Positions 26,522 to 35,966 are shown, counted from the first letter of the stretch. The stretch: DNA of 64,000 nt from Acaudatibacter sp963835495 (GCA_963835495.1 CAWIFQ010000003.1:124001-188000), one strand, 5' to 3'. Program-made: numbers and translations. Notes: generated from the letters alone by a model not told the origin.

Positions 26522-26625
26522 CACGTCATTGCCGGCCGGAGCGCGTAGCGCGGAGTGTCGGCAATCCATGAACACCGCCGCTAGCCGCGTCCATGGATGG
26601 CCGAGACAAGCTCGGCCATGACGTG
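26522..26625. repeat. Interspersed intergenic repeat, copy 3
   Basis: Starts CACGTCATTGCCGGCC and ends GGCCATGACGTG; nearly identical to copy 2 over its length, including GAGCGCGtAGCGCGGAGTG and the centre around CCATGGATGGCC. It lies between convergent genes. Confidence 0.82.
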
Positions 26626-26654
26626 TCGGTTGGTGGCTCTATCCGATAACGGGC

Positions 26655-27419
26655 TCAGGCCCCGGCCGCCTTCTGGATCAGGCTGGCGATCTCGCCAGCG
26701 TGGCTGATGATGCCGAGGTGACTGGACGGCAGCTCGATCGTGGTGGCGTTCATGCGCTTGGCCATGAACCGCTCCAGGTCGGGGTTGATGGTCCGATCGT
26801 TGGCGGAGACCTGGTAGAAGCAGGGCTTCGAGCGCCAGGCCGCCTGCGTCACCCGCGCGTCGAACAGGGTGTCCGCGACGCGGCCCTGGACGGCGTACAG
26901 CACCCGCGCCTTGGCGGGATCGATGTCGCCGGCGAAGTCGCGCAGGAAGGCCGCCTCGCTCAGTTGCGCGTAGCCGCCGCTGTGGACCAGCCCCGCGCTC
27001 GCCGGCGGCGTCGGATAGGTCTTCGCCAGCGCGGTGTAGTCCTCGTTCGCGTCGGGGGCGCGCGCCGAACAGTAGACCAGCGCCGAGACCTTCGGATCGA
27101 CCCCGGTCTCGGTGATCACCTCGCCGCCGTAGGAGTGCGCCACCAGCACGGTCGGGCCATCCTGCAGCGCCAGGGTCCTCCGGGTGAACTCGCAGTCCTC
27201 GGCCAGCGAGCGCAGCGGGTTCTGCACCGCCGACACGTTGAGCCCAGCCGCCTGCAGGCGCGGGATCACTTCCGACCAGCAGGAGCCGTCCGCATAGGCG
27301 CCGTGGACCAGCACCACGTTGCGGGCCGGCGGCGGACTCGCGGCCCTGGCGCCCGAGGCCGCCGCGGCGACGGCGGCGCTCGCCGCCAGGGCGGCAATCA
27401 TCTCTCGACGATCGATCAT
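26655..27419 (-). CDS. Exported alpha/beta hydrolase (EstC-like)
   Basis: A 254-residue alpha/beta-fold hydrolase with an N-terminal export signal (MIDRREMIAALAASAAVAAA; the RR before a hydrophobic stretch could be Tat-type). The oxyanion segment is VLVHGAYADGSCW; the nucleophile serine is in VAHSYGG (about residue 114); the acid is probably Asp in SANDRTI and the base His in PSSHLG near the C-terminus. Related proteins are annotated as esterases or pyrethroid hydrolases that act on bulky esters. Divergent from the following LLM monooxygenase gene. Confidence 0.88.
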   Translation of the reverse strand: MIDRREMIAALAASAAVAAAASGARAASPPPARNVVLVHGAYADGSCWSEVIPRLQAAGLNVSAVQNPLRSLAEDCEFTRRTLALQDGPTVLVAHSYGGEVITETGVDPKVSALVYCSARAPDANEDYTALAKTYPTPPASAGLVHSGGYAQLSEAAFLRDFAGDIDPAKARVLYAVQGRVADTLFDARVTQAAWRSKPCFYQVSANDRTINPDLERFMAKRMNATTIELPSSHLGIISHAGEIASLIQKAAGA

Positions 27420-27562
27420 GCTGCTTGCTCCATCTGCATCGCGAGGCGCTCGGGCCCGCGGGTCATCGCGTTTAGCGGCGCTGGAGGGCGCCGCAGGAGA
27501 ACTGGCTAATCCCTACTGGAGTTGTCGCCTAACGTGGGGGCGACCAGACAATAGGTGTGTGC

Positions 27563-28912
27563 ATGTCGGCCGCGAGACAACTGAAGCTGGGCGCTTTCAT
27601 GCGGCCGGTCAGCATCCACACCGGCGCCTGGCGCTATCCGGGCGCGCTCCCGGACGCCAACTTCAACTTCGGCCACATGAAGCGGTTCATCCAGAAGCTG
27701 GAGGCGGGGAAGTTCGACGCCTTCTTCATGGCCGACCACCTGGCGGTGCTGAACATGCCGGTGGCGGCGCTGAAGCGCAGCCACACGGTGACCTCGTTCG
27801 AGCCGTTCACCCTGCTGTCGGCGCTGGCGGCGGTGACCGAGCACATCGGCCTGATGGCGACAGCCTCGACCACCTACGACGAGCCCTACCACATCGCCCG
27901 CCGCTTCGCCTCGCTGGACCACATCAGCGGCGGCCGCGCAGGCTGGAACATCGTCACCACCGCCAACCCCGACGCGGCGCTGAACTTCGGCCTCGACGAG
28001 GATGTCGACCACGACGAGCGCTACGCACGGGCGAGGGAGTTCTACGACGTGGTCACCGGGCTATGGGACAGCTTCGCCGACGACGCCTTCGTCCGCGACG
28101 TCGAGAGCGGCGTCTACTTCGATCCCGAGCGGATGCACGTGCTGGGGCACAAGGGCAAATACCTGTCGGTGCGCGGGCCGTTGAACATCGCCCGGCCGGT
28201 GCAGGGCTGGCCGGTGATCGTGCAGGCCGGCGCCTCGGAGGCCGGCCGGCAGCTCGCCGCCGAGACCGCGGAGCTGGTGTTCGCCGCCGGCGGCAATCTC
28301 GAGGCCTCGCAGGCGTTCTACGCCGACGTCAAAGGCCGGATGGCGAAGATCGGCCGCGATCCCGATGGCATGAAGATCCTGCCGGGCGCCCTGGTGGTGG
28401 TCGGCGACACGGTCGAGGAAGCGAAGGCCAAGCGCGCCAAGCTCGACAGTCTGGTCCACTACGACAGCGGCATCGCCAGCCTGAACGGCATGCTGGGCTA
28501 CGATGTCTCCGGCTTCGACCCCGACGGGCCGCTGCCGGAAATCCCGCCGACCAACGCCAGCCAGAGCGCCCGCGAGCGGATCGTCTCGGCGGCGCGGCGC
28601 GAGAACCTGACAATCCGCCAACTCGCGGCCCGCGCCGGCAGCTACGGCGGCACGGCGTTCGTCGGCACACCGGCCACCATCGCCGACGAGATGCAGCGCT
28701 GGCTGGAGACGAACGCCTGCGACGGCTTCAACGTCATGTTCCCGTTCCTGCCCGAGGGGCTGGACGACTTCGTCGACCAGGTGATCCCCGAGCTGCAGGC
28801 CCGCGGCCTGTTCCGGCGCGAATACGAGGGCGCGACGCTGCGCGAAAACCTGGGCCTCGCCCGGCCCGCCAACCGGTTCTTCGACGCGGCGACCCGGGTC
28901 GCGGCCGAATAG
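27563..28912 (+). CDS. FMN-dependent monooxygenase, NtaA/SnaA/DszA family
   Basis: A 449-residue member of the nitrilotriacetate/dibenzothiophene-sulfone monooxygenase group. Characteristic regions are LGAFMRPVSIHTGAWRYP at the N-terminus, GGRAGWNIVTTANPDAALNF (FMN-binding) and the GWPVIVQAGASEAGR segment. These enzymes need FMNH2 from a separate reductase and cleave C-N or C-S bonds or oxidise sulfones. No reductase is adjacent. The start chosen is the ATG at 27563; a GTG two codons upstream is possible. The specific substrate is unknown. Confidence 0.88.
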   Translation: MSAARQLKLGAFMRPVSIHTGAWRYPGALPDANFNFGHMKRFIQKLEAGKFDAFFMADHLAVLNMPVAALKRSHTVTSFEPFTLLSALAAVTEHIGLMATASTTYDEPYHIARRFASLDHISGGRAGWNIVTTANPDAALNFGLDEDVDHDERYARAREFYDVVTGLWDSFADDAFVRDVESGVYFDPERMHVLGHKGKYLSVRGPLNIARPVQGWPVIVQAGASEAGRQLAAETAELVFAAGGNLEASQAFYADVKGRMAKIGRDPDGMKILPGALVVVGDTVEEAKAKRAKLDSLVHYDSGIASLNGMLGYDVSGFDPDGPLPEIPPTNASQSARERIVSAARRENLTIRQLAARAGSYGGTAFVGTPATIADEMQRWLETNACDGFNVMFPFLPEGLDDFVDQVIPELQARGLFRREYEGATLRENLGLARPANRFFDAATRVAAE

Positions 28913-28932
28913 GCCCTTTCAGAGCTGCGCGA

Positions 28933-29676
28933 TCAGCACCAGCTGGCCTGGTCCGCGGCCGGCGCGCGCAGAAGCTCGTTGATGTTCGCCTCGATGATCC
29001 GGAACCCGACGTTGCCGTAGAGCTTCTGACGGCCCTGGTTGAGCACGAAGCTGGGGCTGCCCTGGATGCCCATTTCGCTGGCCTGCTTGTAGTCGGCCGA
29101 GAGAGCCGCGAAGGCCCGGCCGTCCCGGATCAGCGCGTCGGCGCGGGCGCAATCGATCCCGGCTTTCTCGGCCACCTCGCGCTGGACCGCCCAGTCGGCG
29201 ATATCGCGGCCGTCTTCGAAGAACGCGCACCGCAGCGCCCAGGTCGCCGTCGCCGCCGCCTCGGGTGCGGCCTTGCCATCGGTTTCGGCCAGCTGGATCG
29301 CCTTCAGGAACAGGTGGGCGCCGTCGGACGACGCGGGCCGGACCTTCAGCCAGATGTCGGGATTGAGCCGAACCTCGGGGAACTGCTCCGCGGCGTGGCG
29401 CAGGTGCTCGTTGAAGCCGGCGTAACTTCCTTTGTCACCCCAGCTCGCGGCGATCTTGCGGCGCGTGTCGCCGAAGACCGAACAGAACTTCTTCTCGAAG
29501 CGGACCTGATCGCCGAACCGCGCCTTGATCGCGTCGACGCGCAGCTGGGCGATGTACGCCCAGACGCACAGCACGTCGGAGAAGTAGGTGATGGGGACGG
29601 CGCTCACCGCTGTCCTCGGGGCAGGCCAGGACGCATCTTGGTTCTCCTCGTTCAGCGCCGATCCTTGTCGGGCCAA
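28933..29676 (-). CDS. DsbA/FrnE-family thioredoxin-fold protein
   Basis: A 247-residue cytosolic DsbA-like protein. The redox-site region reads YFSDVLCVWAYIAQ, so only one cysteine of the usual CxxC is kept (SDxLCVW), as in FrnE- and glutathione-S-transferase kappa/HCCA-isomerase-like members. The cis-proline loop is GIQGSPSFVLN. The single cysteine favours a glutathione-linked isomerase or conjugating role over disulfide exchange. Family starts are nearer GTG 29607 (VSAVPITYF); the longer version from 29676 is given. It converges with the LLM monooxygenase gene. Confidence 0.78.
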   Translation of the reverse strand: MARQGSALNEENQDASWPAPRTAVSAVPITYFSDVLCVWAYIAQLRVDAIKARFGDQVRFEKKFCSVFGDTRRKIAASWGDKGSYAGFNEHLRHAAEQFPEVRLNPDIWLKVRPASSDGAHLFLKAIQLAETDGKAAPEAAATATWALRCAFFEDGRDIADWAVQREVAEKAGIDCARADALIRDGRAFAALSADYKQASEMGIQGSPSFVLNQGRQKLYGNVGFRIIEANINELLRAPAADQASWC

Positions 29677-29856
29677 CGGGGATGGAGCGCCTTGACCCAG
29701 CTCAACGATCTTCGATCGTGAACGAGAAGCCTGGGCAGAGCGAAGGCGCCGGGGCAGGCCGGCTCGCCTCGAACGCTTGTTTGATTGACGCGCTGCCGCA
29801 CGGCTGATACCGCAGTGCGAATTGCTTGACCTTTGTTTGTGATTTGAGCGGGATAG

Positions 29857-30810
29857 ATGGAATTACTTTATAGTTCTGAGGTTAAATCGAGCGAAATCGA
29901 TCATCTGGGGCATATGAACGTCCGCTACTACATGGAGCGGGCCCAACAGGCGAACAACGTGCTCACCGAGTCCCTCGGACTCACCCCCGCGGCGTGCAAG
30001 GCGCTGGGCGCGCGGCTGGTGCAGCACGACACCTACACCCGATATCACCGCGAGCAGTTCAAGGGCTCGCAGCTGGTCGTGCGCGGCGGCGTGCTGAGCG
30101 CCGAGCGCGATGGCCTGTCGCTCTATTTCGAGGTCGCCAACGACGAGAAGCAGCAGATCGCCGCGACCTTCATCCTCAACGTCTCGCTGGTCGAGCGGAC
30201 GACGCGCCGGCGGCTGCCGCTGCCGGAGGCGGCAGTGGCGAGCGCCGCGGCCAGGCTGGTCGAGGCGCCGGAACACGGCCGCCCACGCTCGGTCGACCTT
30301 GGCGCGCCGCGGCTGGATGTCCGCTTCGAGGATCTGGCCGAGCGGCTCGCGGAGGACCACGGCGATCCGATGTCGCGCCGCATGGAGCGGACGATCGAGG
30401 CGGCCGACTGCGATGGGTTCGGCTTCCTGCGCGACAGCCAGGACATGATGTTCGGCACGCTGCGGATGCCGCGCCCGCCGCAGGAAAGCGAAGGCGAGCC
30501 GACCTGGGGGCCGATGACCTTCACCAGCGACGAGGGCCACCGCTTCGGCTGGGCCTCGATGGAGACCCGCACGGTGCGCGTCTCGCAGCCGCGCGCCGGC
30601 GACCAACTCTGCTCGATCGGCGCCGAGATCGCGCTGCACGGCAAGGCGCGCCACTCGCGCCGCTGGATCTTCAACACCACGACCGGCGCGCTGGTGTCGC
30701 TGAACGACAACGTCAGCGTCGCGCTCGACCTGGACGCCCGCCGCTCGATCGAGATCCCATCCAAGGTGCGCAGCCAGCTGGAGCGTCGGCACTTCCCGGA
30801 ATTCGCCTAA
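29857..30810 (+). CDS. Acyl-CoA thioesterase, double hot-dog
   Basis: A 317-residue protein with two hot-dog domains. The first (1-135) has the 4HBT-type site EIDHLGHMNVRYYMERAQQA, with Asp and the HMN segment at the catalytic position. The second (about 150-310) is more divergent but retains the barrel pattern and a basic end. Such tandem thioesterases hydrolyse acyl-CoAs. It is preceded by a relatively AT-rich 150-base promoter region. Substrate unknown. Confidence 0.8.
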   Translation: MELLYSSEVKSSEIDHLGHMNVRYYMERAQQANNVLTESLGLTPAACKALGARLVQHDTYTRYHREQFKGSQLVVRGGVLSAERDGLSLYFEVANDEKQQIAATFILNVSLVERTTRRRLPLPEAAVASAAARLVEAPEHGRPRSVDLGAPRLDVRFEDLAERLAEDHGDPMSRRMERTIEAADCDGFGFLRDSQDMMFGTLRMPRPPQESEGEPTWGPMTFTSDEGHRFGWASMETRTVRVSQPRAGDQLCSIGAEIALHGKARHSRRWIFNTTTGALVSLNDNVSVALDLDARRSIEIPSKVRSQLERRHFPEFA

Positions 30811-30812
30811 CT

Positions 30813-30936
30813 CGTCACCCCGGGCGTAGCGCGGAGACCCGGGGCCGGACGCGTCGCCGCCTAGCTGGATATCGTCTTGGAAGCGGCCCCTCCGGCCCCG
30901 GCTCGGCGCAGCGGGCGCCGCTTGGCCGGGGTGACG
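30813..30936. repeat. Long palindromic intergenic element (CGTCACCCCGG type)
   Basis: Begins CGTCACCCCGGGCGTAGCGC and ends GCCGGGGTGACG, its inverted complement, with GC-rich inner pairings. It resembles the three-copy repeat family in layout but has different termini. It lies directly after the thioesterase stop codon and may terminate transcription. Confidence 0.6.
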
Positions 30937-31096
30937 GATATTGGCGTTGTGAATCTCCGAAGGGCGTTGCGTAAAGCTACCCGTGACCTCGCGGCGCCCT
31001 TGTCGCCTCCACAAACTTGCTGACAAAGTGGTTTTCGAGTGAAGGCGGCGCCCCGCTGCGCCCCGTGAAAAACGCAGTCCGAGGGAAGGAAGCAGT

Positions 31097-32089
31097 ATGA
31101 TCAAGACACGCATCACCGAGATGTTCGGGGTCGAAACCCCGCTCGTCATGGGCGGCATGACCGGCGTCGGCTACGGCGAACTGGTGGCGGCGGTGGCGAA
31201 CGCCGGCGCGCTGGGCTTCATCGTCGCCCACCTGTTCCCGACCGCCGAGGCGCTGCACGCCGAGATCGAGAAGACCCGCAAGCTGACCAAGAAGCCGTTC
31301 GGGGTGAACCTGACGCTGCTGCCGTCGCTGAACCCGATCCCCTATGACGACTACCGCAAGGCGATCATCGAAAGCGGCATCAAGATCGTCGAGACCGCAG
31401 GGCGCAGCCCGATCGAGCACCTGCCGGACTTCAAGAACGCCGGCGTGAAGGTAATCCACAAGTGCACCTCGGTGCGCCACAGCGTCACCGCCGCCCGGCT
31501 CGGCGTCGACGTGATCAGCATCGACGGCTTCGAGTGCGCCGGCCACCCCGGCGAGGATGATGTGACGCTGATCGTGCTGCTGCCGGCGACGGTGGACGCG
31601 GTCGACATCCCGGTGATCGCCTCGGGCGGCATGGCCGACGGCCGCTCGCTGGTCGCGGCGCTGTCGCTCGGCGCCGAGGGCGTCAACATGGGCACCCGCT
31701 TCATGGCCACCAAGGAAGCCGGAATCCACCAGAACGTGAAGGAAGCGATCGTCAAGAATACCGAGCGCGACACGATCCTGATGAACCGTACGCTGCGCAA
31801 CACCTCGCGGGTGGCGCGCAACGTGGTCTCCGAGAAGGTGGTGGAGATCCAGCAGGATGCGACCAAGACCATCGACGACGTGCGCGAGCTGGTGTCGGGC
31901 GCCCGCGGCCGGGCCAACGTAATGGTCGGCGGCGACATCGATGGCGGCATCTGGTCGGCCGGCCAGAGCCAGGGCCTGATCCACGACATCCCCAGCTGCG
32001 ACGAGCTGGTGAAGCGGATCATGAACCAGGCCGAGGAGATCATCCACGCCCGGCTGGACCGCATGGCGGCGGTGGCCGTGGCGGCCTGA
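31097..32089 (+). CDS. Nitronate monooxygenase / FMN-dependent NPD-family protein
   Basis: A 330-residue TIM-barrel flavoprotein. It shows VMGGMTGVGYGELVAAVANA at the N-terminus, the GVDVISIDGFECAGHPGED segment with the catalytic His (GHPG), PVIASGGMADGRSLVAALSL and the FMN-phosphate loop GAEGVNMGTRFMAT. These features fit class I/II nitronate monooxygenases and FabK-like proteins. Nitroalkane detoxification is the known activity of characterised members; many genome copies have unknown substrates. It is preceded by a good ribosome site (GGGAAGGA). Confidence 0.87.
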   Translation: MIKTRITEMFGVETPLVMGGMTGVGYGELVAAVANAGALGFIVAHLFPTAEALHAEIEKTRKLTKKPFGVNLTLLPSLNPIPYDDYRKAIIESGIKIVETAGRSPIEHLPDFKNAGVKVIHKCTSVRHSVTAARLGVDVISIDGFECAGHPGEDDVTLIVLLPATVDAVDIPVIASGGMADGRSLVAALSLGAEGVNMGTRFMATKEAGIHQNVKEAIVKNTERDTILMNRTLRNTSRVARNVVSEKVVEIQQDATKTIDDVRELVSGARGRANVMVGGDIDGGIWSAGQSQGLIHDIPSCDELVKRIMNQAEEIIHARLDRMAAVAVAA

Positions 32090-32104
32090 CGGCGGCTCCT
32101 TGGC

Positions 32105-32132
32105 GCCTCCCCTCGCCTTGGCGGGGGGAGGC
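32105..32132 (+). terminator. Hairpin after nitronate monooxygenase gene
   Basis: GCCTCCCC pairs with GGGGAGGC around a short inner GCC/GGC pairing, 15 bases past the stop codon. No T-run follows. Confidence 0.4.
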
Positions 32133-32183
32133 TCGCCAGGCGAGCGTTCCTGCGGCGTCGCCTCGACCTGAGAGGACCCTGCG

Positions 32184-32973
32184 ATGATCGACCTGGACCT
32201 CTCGAGAAAGCGGGCCGTGCTCACCGGCGCGAAGTCTGGGCATCGGGGCGGCCGCCGTTCGCGCCCTCGCGGACCAGGGCGCGCACGTCAGCTTCTGTTC
32301 CCGCAGCGCCGACAACGTCGCGGCGCTGTCCGAGTACCGCCCGCCGAGCGGCGGCGGGTCGGTCCGCGGGTTCACGGCCGACATGGCGGACCGGCGGTCA
32401 GTGGATGAGTTCCTGGACGGCGTCCAGGCGGACGGCCCGGTCGACATCCTCGTGAACAATGTCGGCGCTTCGCCATCGCGCAACTTCCTCTACGTGAGCG
32501 ACGAAGACTGGTTCTCGCTGTTCGAGCTGAACCTGATGTCGGCGGTGCGCTGCACGCGGCGGCTGCTGCCGGCGATGCGGGAGCGCAAGTGGGGCCGCGT
32601 CGTGATGGTCTCGAGCGGGGCGGCCTTCTATCCCAACGCGGCGCTGATCGACTACGGCGCGTCGAAGGCGGCGATGGTCGCGATGGGCAAGGCGTTGGCG
32701 CGGAAATACGGCGCCGACAATATCTTGGTGAACTCGGTGCTGCCGGGCCTCATCCACACGCCGATGTGGGAGCGGGCGGCGGGCGAAGTGGCCGCGGCGA
32801 ACAAGACGACCACCGAGGCCGTGCTGGCGGCCAACGCCCGGTCCGTGCCGCTGGGGCGTTACGGGACCGCCGAGGAAATCGCCGCCGTCATCGTCTTTCT
32901 CTGCACCAGCGCCGCCTCCTACATCAACGGCGCGGCGATAACCGTGGATGGCGGCCAAGGCGGCCACGTCTAG
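32184..32973 (+). CDS. SDR-family oxidoreductase (frameshifted)
   Basis: The start MIDLDLSRKRAVLTGAKSG is in one frame and the rest in another. Removing one G from the GGG at about 32238 restores the cofactor motif as TGAKSGIGAAAVRALADQGA and gives one continuous SDR of about 262 residues. The remainder shows NNVGASPSRNF, catalytic YGASK, PGLIHTPMW and GAAITVDGGQGGHV. Enzyme chemistry is NAD(P)-dependent alcohol/ketone interconversion with unknown substrate. It is followed closely by a second SDR. The extra G lies in a homopolymer, so sequence error is likely. Confidence 0.8.
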
Positions 32974-33008
32974 ACCGCGCCTTCGACCAGAACCGGAAGG
33001 TGGATCGC

Positions 33009-33989
33009 ATGAAAAGCTTCGCGGGCAAGATCGCCGTCGTGACCGGCGGCGGATCGGGGATGGGGCGCGAGCTGGTGCGCCAGCTGGCGGCCGAGGGGGC
33101 GAGCGTGGCGATGTGCGACGTCTCGCGCCAGAGCATGGACGAGACCAAGACGCTTTGCGACGAGGATGGCCTCAAGCCCGGTGTCAGGATCACCTGTCAC
33201 GTGGTCGACGTCTCGGACGAGGACCAGGTGGCGCGCTTCCGCGACGAGGTCGCGGCCGAGCATGCGACCGACAGGATCCATCTGCTGTTCAACAACGCCG
33301 GCATCGGCGCGGGCGGCTCGCTGTTCACCGACAGCCGCGCCAACTGGGAGAAGACCTTCAACGTCTGCTGGTTCGGGGTCTACTACATGACCCGCGCCTT
33401 CCTGCCGATGCTGGTCAAGGCCGAGGAGGGGCATATCACCAACACCTCCTCGGTGAACGGCTTCTGGGCCTCGCTCGGCCCGGACGCCCCGCACACCGCC
33501 TACAGCGCCGCCAAGTTCGCGGTGAAGGGCTTCACCGAAGCGCTGATCACCGACCTTCGGGTCAACGCGCCGCACATCAAGTGCTCCGTGGTGATGCCCG
33601 GCTACATCGGCACCAACATCGTCGCCAATTCGCGCATGGTGCTGGCCGGCCGCGACACGCCGCGCCTGAGCGACCTCGAGGTCGGCCGCGCCCGCTCGCG
33701 GATGCGCCAGCAGGGCGTCGACGACGCTGCTATCAGCGACGACGACATCCGCGCCCGGATCCAGCGGCAGGCGCAGAACTTCCACGACCGCGCGCCGACG
33801 ACAGCGGCCGAGGCGGCGAAGATCATCCTGGACGCGGTCAAGGCCGGGCGCTGGCGGGTGCTGGTGGGCGAGGACGCGCACGGCTTGGATGAAAGGGTCC
33901 GCGCCGACCCCGAGCGCGCCTACGACCCCGACTTCGGCGGCCTGGACACCGCCGGCGGCGTCTCGGCCAGCGCGCCGCGATTCAGTTGA
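33009..33989 (+). CDS. SDR-family oxidoreductase, extended C-terminus
   Basis: A 326-residue short-chain dehydrogenase. It has TGGGSGMG, NNAGIGAGG, the catalytic serine in NTSSVNGFWA, YSAAK, and PGYIGTNI. About 60 residues beyond the usual SDR length form an acidic tail (LDERVRADPERAYDPDFGGL). It starts 35 bases after the preceding SDR and is likely in the same transcript. This longer group is frequent in sphingomonads and Phenylobacterium; substrate unknown. Confidence 0.9.
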   Translation: MKSFAGKIAVVTGGGSGMGRELVRQLAAEGASVAMCDVSRQSMDETKTLCDEDGLKPGVRITCHVVDVSDEDQVARFRDEVAAEHATDRIHLLFNNAGIGAGGSLFTDSRANWEKTFNVCWFGVYYMTRAFLPMLVKAEEGHITNTSSVNGFWASLGPDAPHTAYSAAKFAVKGFTEALITDLRVNAPHIKCSVVMPGYIGTNIVANSRMVLAGRDTPRLSDLEVGRARSRMRQQGVDDAAISDDDIRARIQRQAQNFHDRAPTTAAEAAKIILDAVKAGRWRVLVGEDAHGLDERVRADPERAYDPDFGGLDTAGGVSASAPRFS

Positions 33990-34026
33990 GCGACGGCCGG
34001 GCGCGCATGTTCGGCGCGCCAGACGG

Positions 34027-34551
34027 TCAGCCCTCGCGCGCCGGGCTGAGCGAGATGTCGACGAGGATCTCGCCCGACATTTCCTCCAGCGCCGCCTGAA
34101 CCGTTCCCGCCAGCATTCCATGCGGGGGCCTCAGACGCGCCTCCATGTGGAACAGCGGGACGCCGGAGTGAGCTTCGGCGCTGAGCCAGGATTCGAAAGT
34201 CTCGATATTCACGCCGAGCCGGCTCAGGATCGCGGTCACCTGTCGCACGATCCCCGGCCGGTCCTGGCCGACCAGGCTGAATTCGAAGGCGTCGCCCGCG
34301 GCGCCCGATCCTTCGACAGCCGGGGCGATACGCACCTCGAGCCCCTGCGCGTCCACGGCGCGCACGGCTGAACGCAACCCTTCGACGCTGTCCAATTCAA
34401 GTTCGACCAGCACCGATCCGACGTAGAGGCCGCCGAGCCGGCTGAGGTGGCTCTCCAGCCAGTTCCCGCCGGCAGAGAGCACCGCGCCCGCCAGCGCTTC
34501 CGTGAGACCGGGCCGGTCACTGCCGATCACGCTCAATATCAACGACGCCAT
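34027..34551 (-). CDS. Tandem ACT-domain protein, GcvR-like
   Basis: A 174-residue protein with two ACT domains. The first begins MASLILSVIGSDRPGLTEAL (about 3-75) and the second FEFSLVGQDRPGIVRQVTAI (about 90-165); the repeated D-R-P-G turn is the ligand-binding signature. GcvR and related proteins use it to sense glycine or other amino acids and control glycine cleavage. No gcv genes are adjacent. An upstream extension to 34683 lacks similarity. Confidence 0.82.
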   Translation of the reverse strand: MASLILSVIGSDRPGLTEALAGAVLSAGGNWLESHLSRLGGLYVGSVLVELELDSVEGLRSAVRAVDAQGLEVRIAPAVEGSGAAGDAFEFSLVGQDRPGIVRQVTAILSRLGVNIETFESWLSAEAHSGVPLFHMEARLRPPHGMLAGTVQAALEEMSGEILVDISLSPAREG

Positions 34552-34888
34552 GACCGACCCTCGGATGGGGATAAGGACAGGCGCAGGACGTACCAACCAG
34601 CCGCCGCAGCCCCAAGGGGCGGGGGTAGTTGCTTGGAGCTGGCGGCGAAATCCCGCGTCCGCAGGTGCGAGGAAACGAGCCACGCGCGCCGACGGCAGTC
34701 AATCCCGGCTCGGACGGCAGGGCCAGCCGTAGACGCCAACCGCCGCCGTCGACCCAATGTAGACCTGCGCTCAGCGCTCGTGCATCTGCGCCAACGGCAG
34801 GACGTCACCAGCGCCGCGGTTGTCGCCTTCACACCTGGCCGATAGCTTGAGACTTCGCACCAGGACGATCGATCGCGGGACTAGTCGA
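34552..34888. other. Intergenic region, nothing recognised
   Basis: The region lies between divergent ACT-domain and VOC-family genes and should hold both promoters. No coding frame, repeat or RNA with convincing features was seen. Confidence 0.35.
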
Positions 34889-35290
34889 ATGCCCATCCCC
34901 CACAGCGTCGGCGCCTTCGCCATCGTTCCCAGCAACGATCTCGCCGCGGCCGTACCCTTCTGGGAGCGCCTCGGGCTCGAGCGCACCGGAGGGGACGCCA
35001 ACTACATCATCATGACCGGCTGGGGCTGTGAGGTGCACCTGACCCAGGCGGGCGACGGTCCCTGGCGCGTGCCAGAGGCCAGCAACCCCTTCGGCGTCTT
35101 CCTTCGCACGCCGTCGGTGGACGTCATCGCCGCTCGGGTGGACGACTTGATCATCCGCCCGGGGGGCGTCCTGCGACATCGCGAGTGGGGCTTGTACGAG
35201 GTGGGGATCTGCGGCCCCGACGGCCTGCTTGTTCGGATCGGCTGGCCCTCGCGACTGATGGAAGACGCCCCCGCCAACCCATCGTCCTGA
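34889..35290 (+). CDS. VOC (glyoxalase/bleomycin-resistance) family protein
   Basis: A 133-residue single-module VOC protein. It contains VPSNDLAAAVPFWERLGLER, a second strand-turn with GCEVHLTQAG, and ends with FVRLP-like strands (YEVGICGPDGLLVRIGWP). Potential metal ligands are His in EVHLTQ and Glu in LYEVGI. Members range from bleomycin-binding proteins to dioxygenases and epimerases, so no function is assigned. Codon start ATG is directly upstream of a PIPHSVGAFAIVP strand. Confidence 0.78.
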   Translation: MPIPHSVGAFAIVPSNDLAAAVPFWERLGLERTGGDANYIIMTGWGCEVHLTQAGDGPWRVPEASNPFGVFLRTPSVDVIAARVDDLIIRPGGVLRHREWGLYEVGICGPDGLLVRIGWPSRLMEDAPANPSS

Positions 35291-35338
35291 AGCCCCGACT
35301 GGCGAAAAGATTCAATGTCTGCAAGCTGAGACGCGCGG

Positions 35339-35966
35339 ATGGGCGGGGGTCTCGTGGACAAGTCGGCTGGGCCTGCGAGGCAATGGCTGGTCCTGCTCCT
35401 TGGCGGACCGTCCGGAGTTCGGCAAGACATCGGTCAGCTACCGGCTGGCCCGCCATTTCGGCGCCGGCATTACAGAAGTGGACGACTTCCAGGCCCTGCT
35501 TGAACGGATGACCACCCGCGAACAACAGCCGGCGATCCACTTCTGGCGAACGCATCCGGCGCCGGAGCAGCTCTCCGTGGCCGAGACCGTTCGACACTTG
35601 CTCGAGCAGGGCGAGGCCATGATGCCTGGGCTTGAGGGGGTCATCGCCAATCACCTCGAGACTTCAACGCCTCTGGTGCTGGAAGGGGACTTCCTCCTTC
35701 CCAGACTGGCGGCGCAGGCGAGCTTTTCAGGCCTGGCAAGCGGCGGACGGGTTCGTGGGGTCGTCTTGCACGAACCGGACGAACAGCAGTTCGTCGCGAA
35801 CTACCTATCGCGCGAACCGGAGAGCGGTCCGCAAGTCAGGCGCGCTCACGTCAGCTGGCTACACGGCCTTCGGCTCAGGGAAGAAGCGGAAAAGCATGGA
35901 TTGCCCGTGGTCCTGGCGCGGCCGTGGGACACCGTCCTTGAGCGCCTAATAGCCGCGGTGTCTTGA
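35339..35966 (+). CDS. P-loop kinase-like protein (frameshifted)
   Basis: The N-terminus from ATG 35339 reads MGGGLVDKSAGPARQWLVLL then the Walker A lead-in LGGPSGV; after one extra base near 35418 the next frame continues GKTSVSYRLARHFGAG. Together they form a complete P-loop (GGPSGVGKTS), so the gene is clearly one unit split by a single inserted T. The rest (VDDFQALLERM, PLVLEGDFLLP, GVVLHEPDEQQF) looks like small-molecule kinases such as 2-phosphoglycerate kinase or chloramphenicol phosphotransferase-like proteins. Substrate unknown. Confidence 0.7.

Noticed and set aside
21049..26625. CRISPR-like repeats
   Set aside because: The three repeats are about 105 bases, kilobases apart and intergenic, without spacers or cas genes.
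35400..35966. An independent gene starting at TTG 35400
   Set aside because: The first residues split a Walker A motif. The real start is ATG 35339 with an extra base near 35418.
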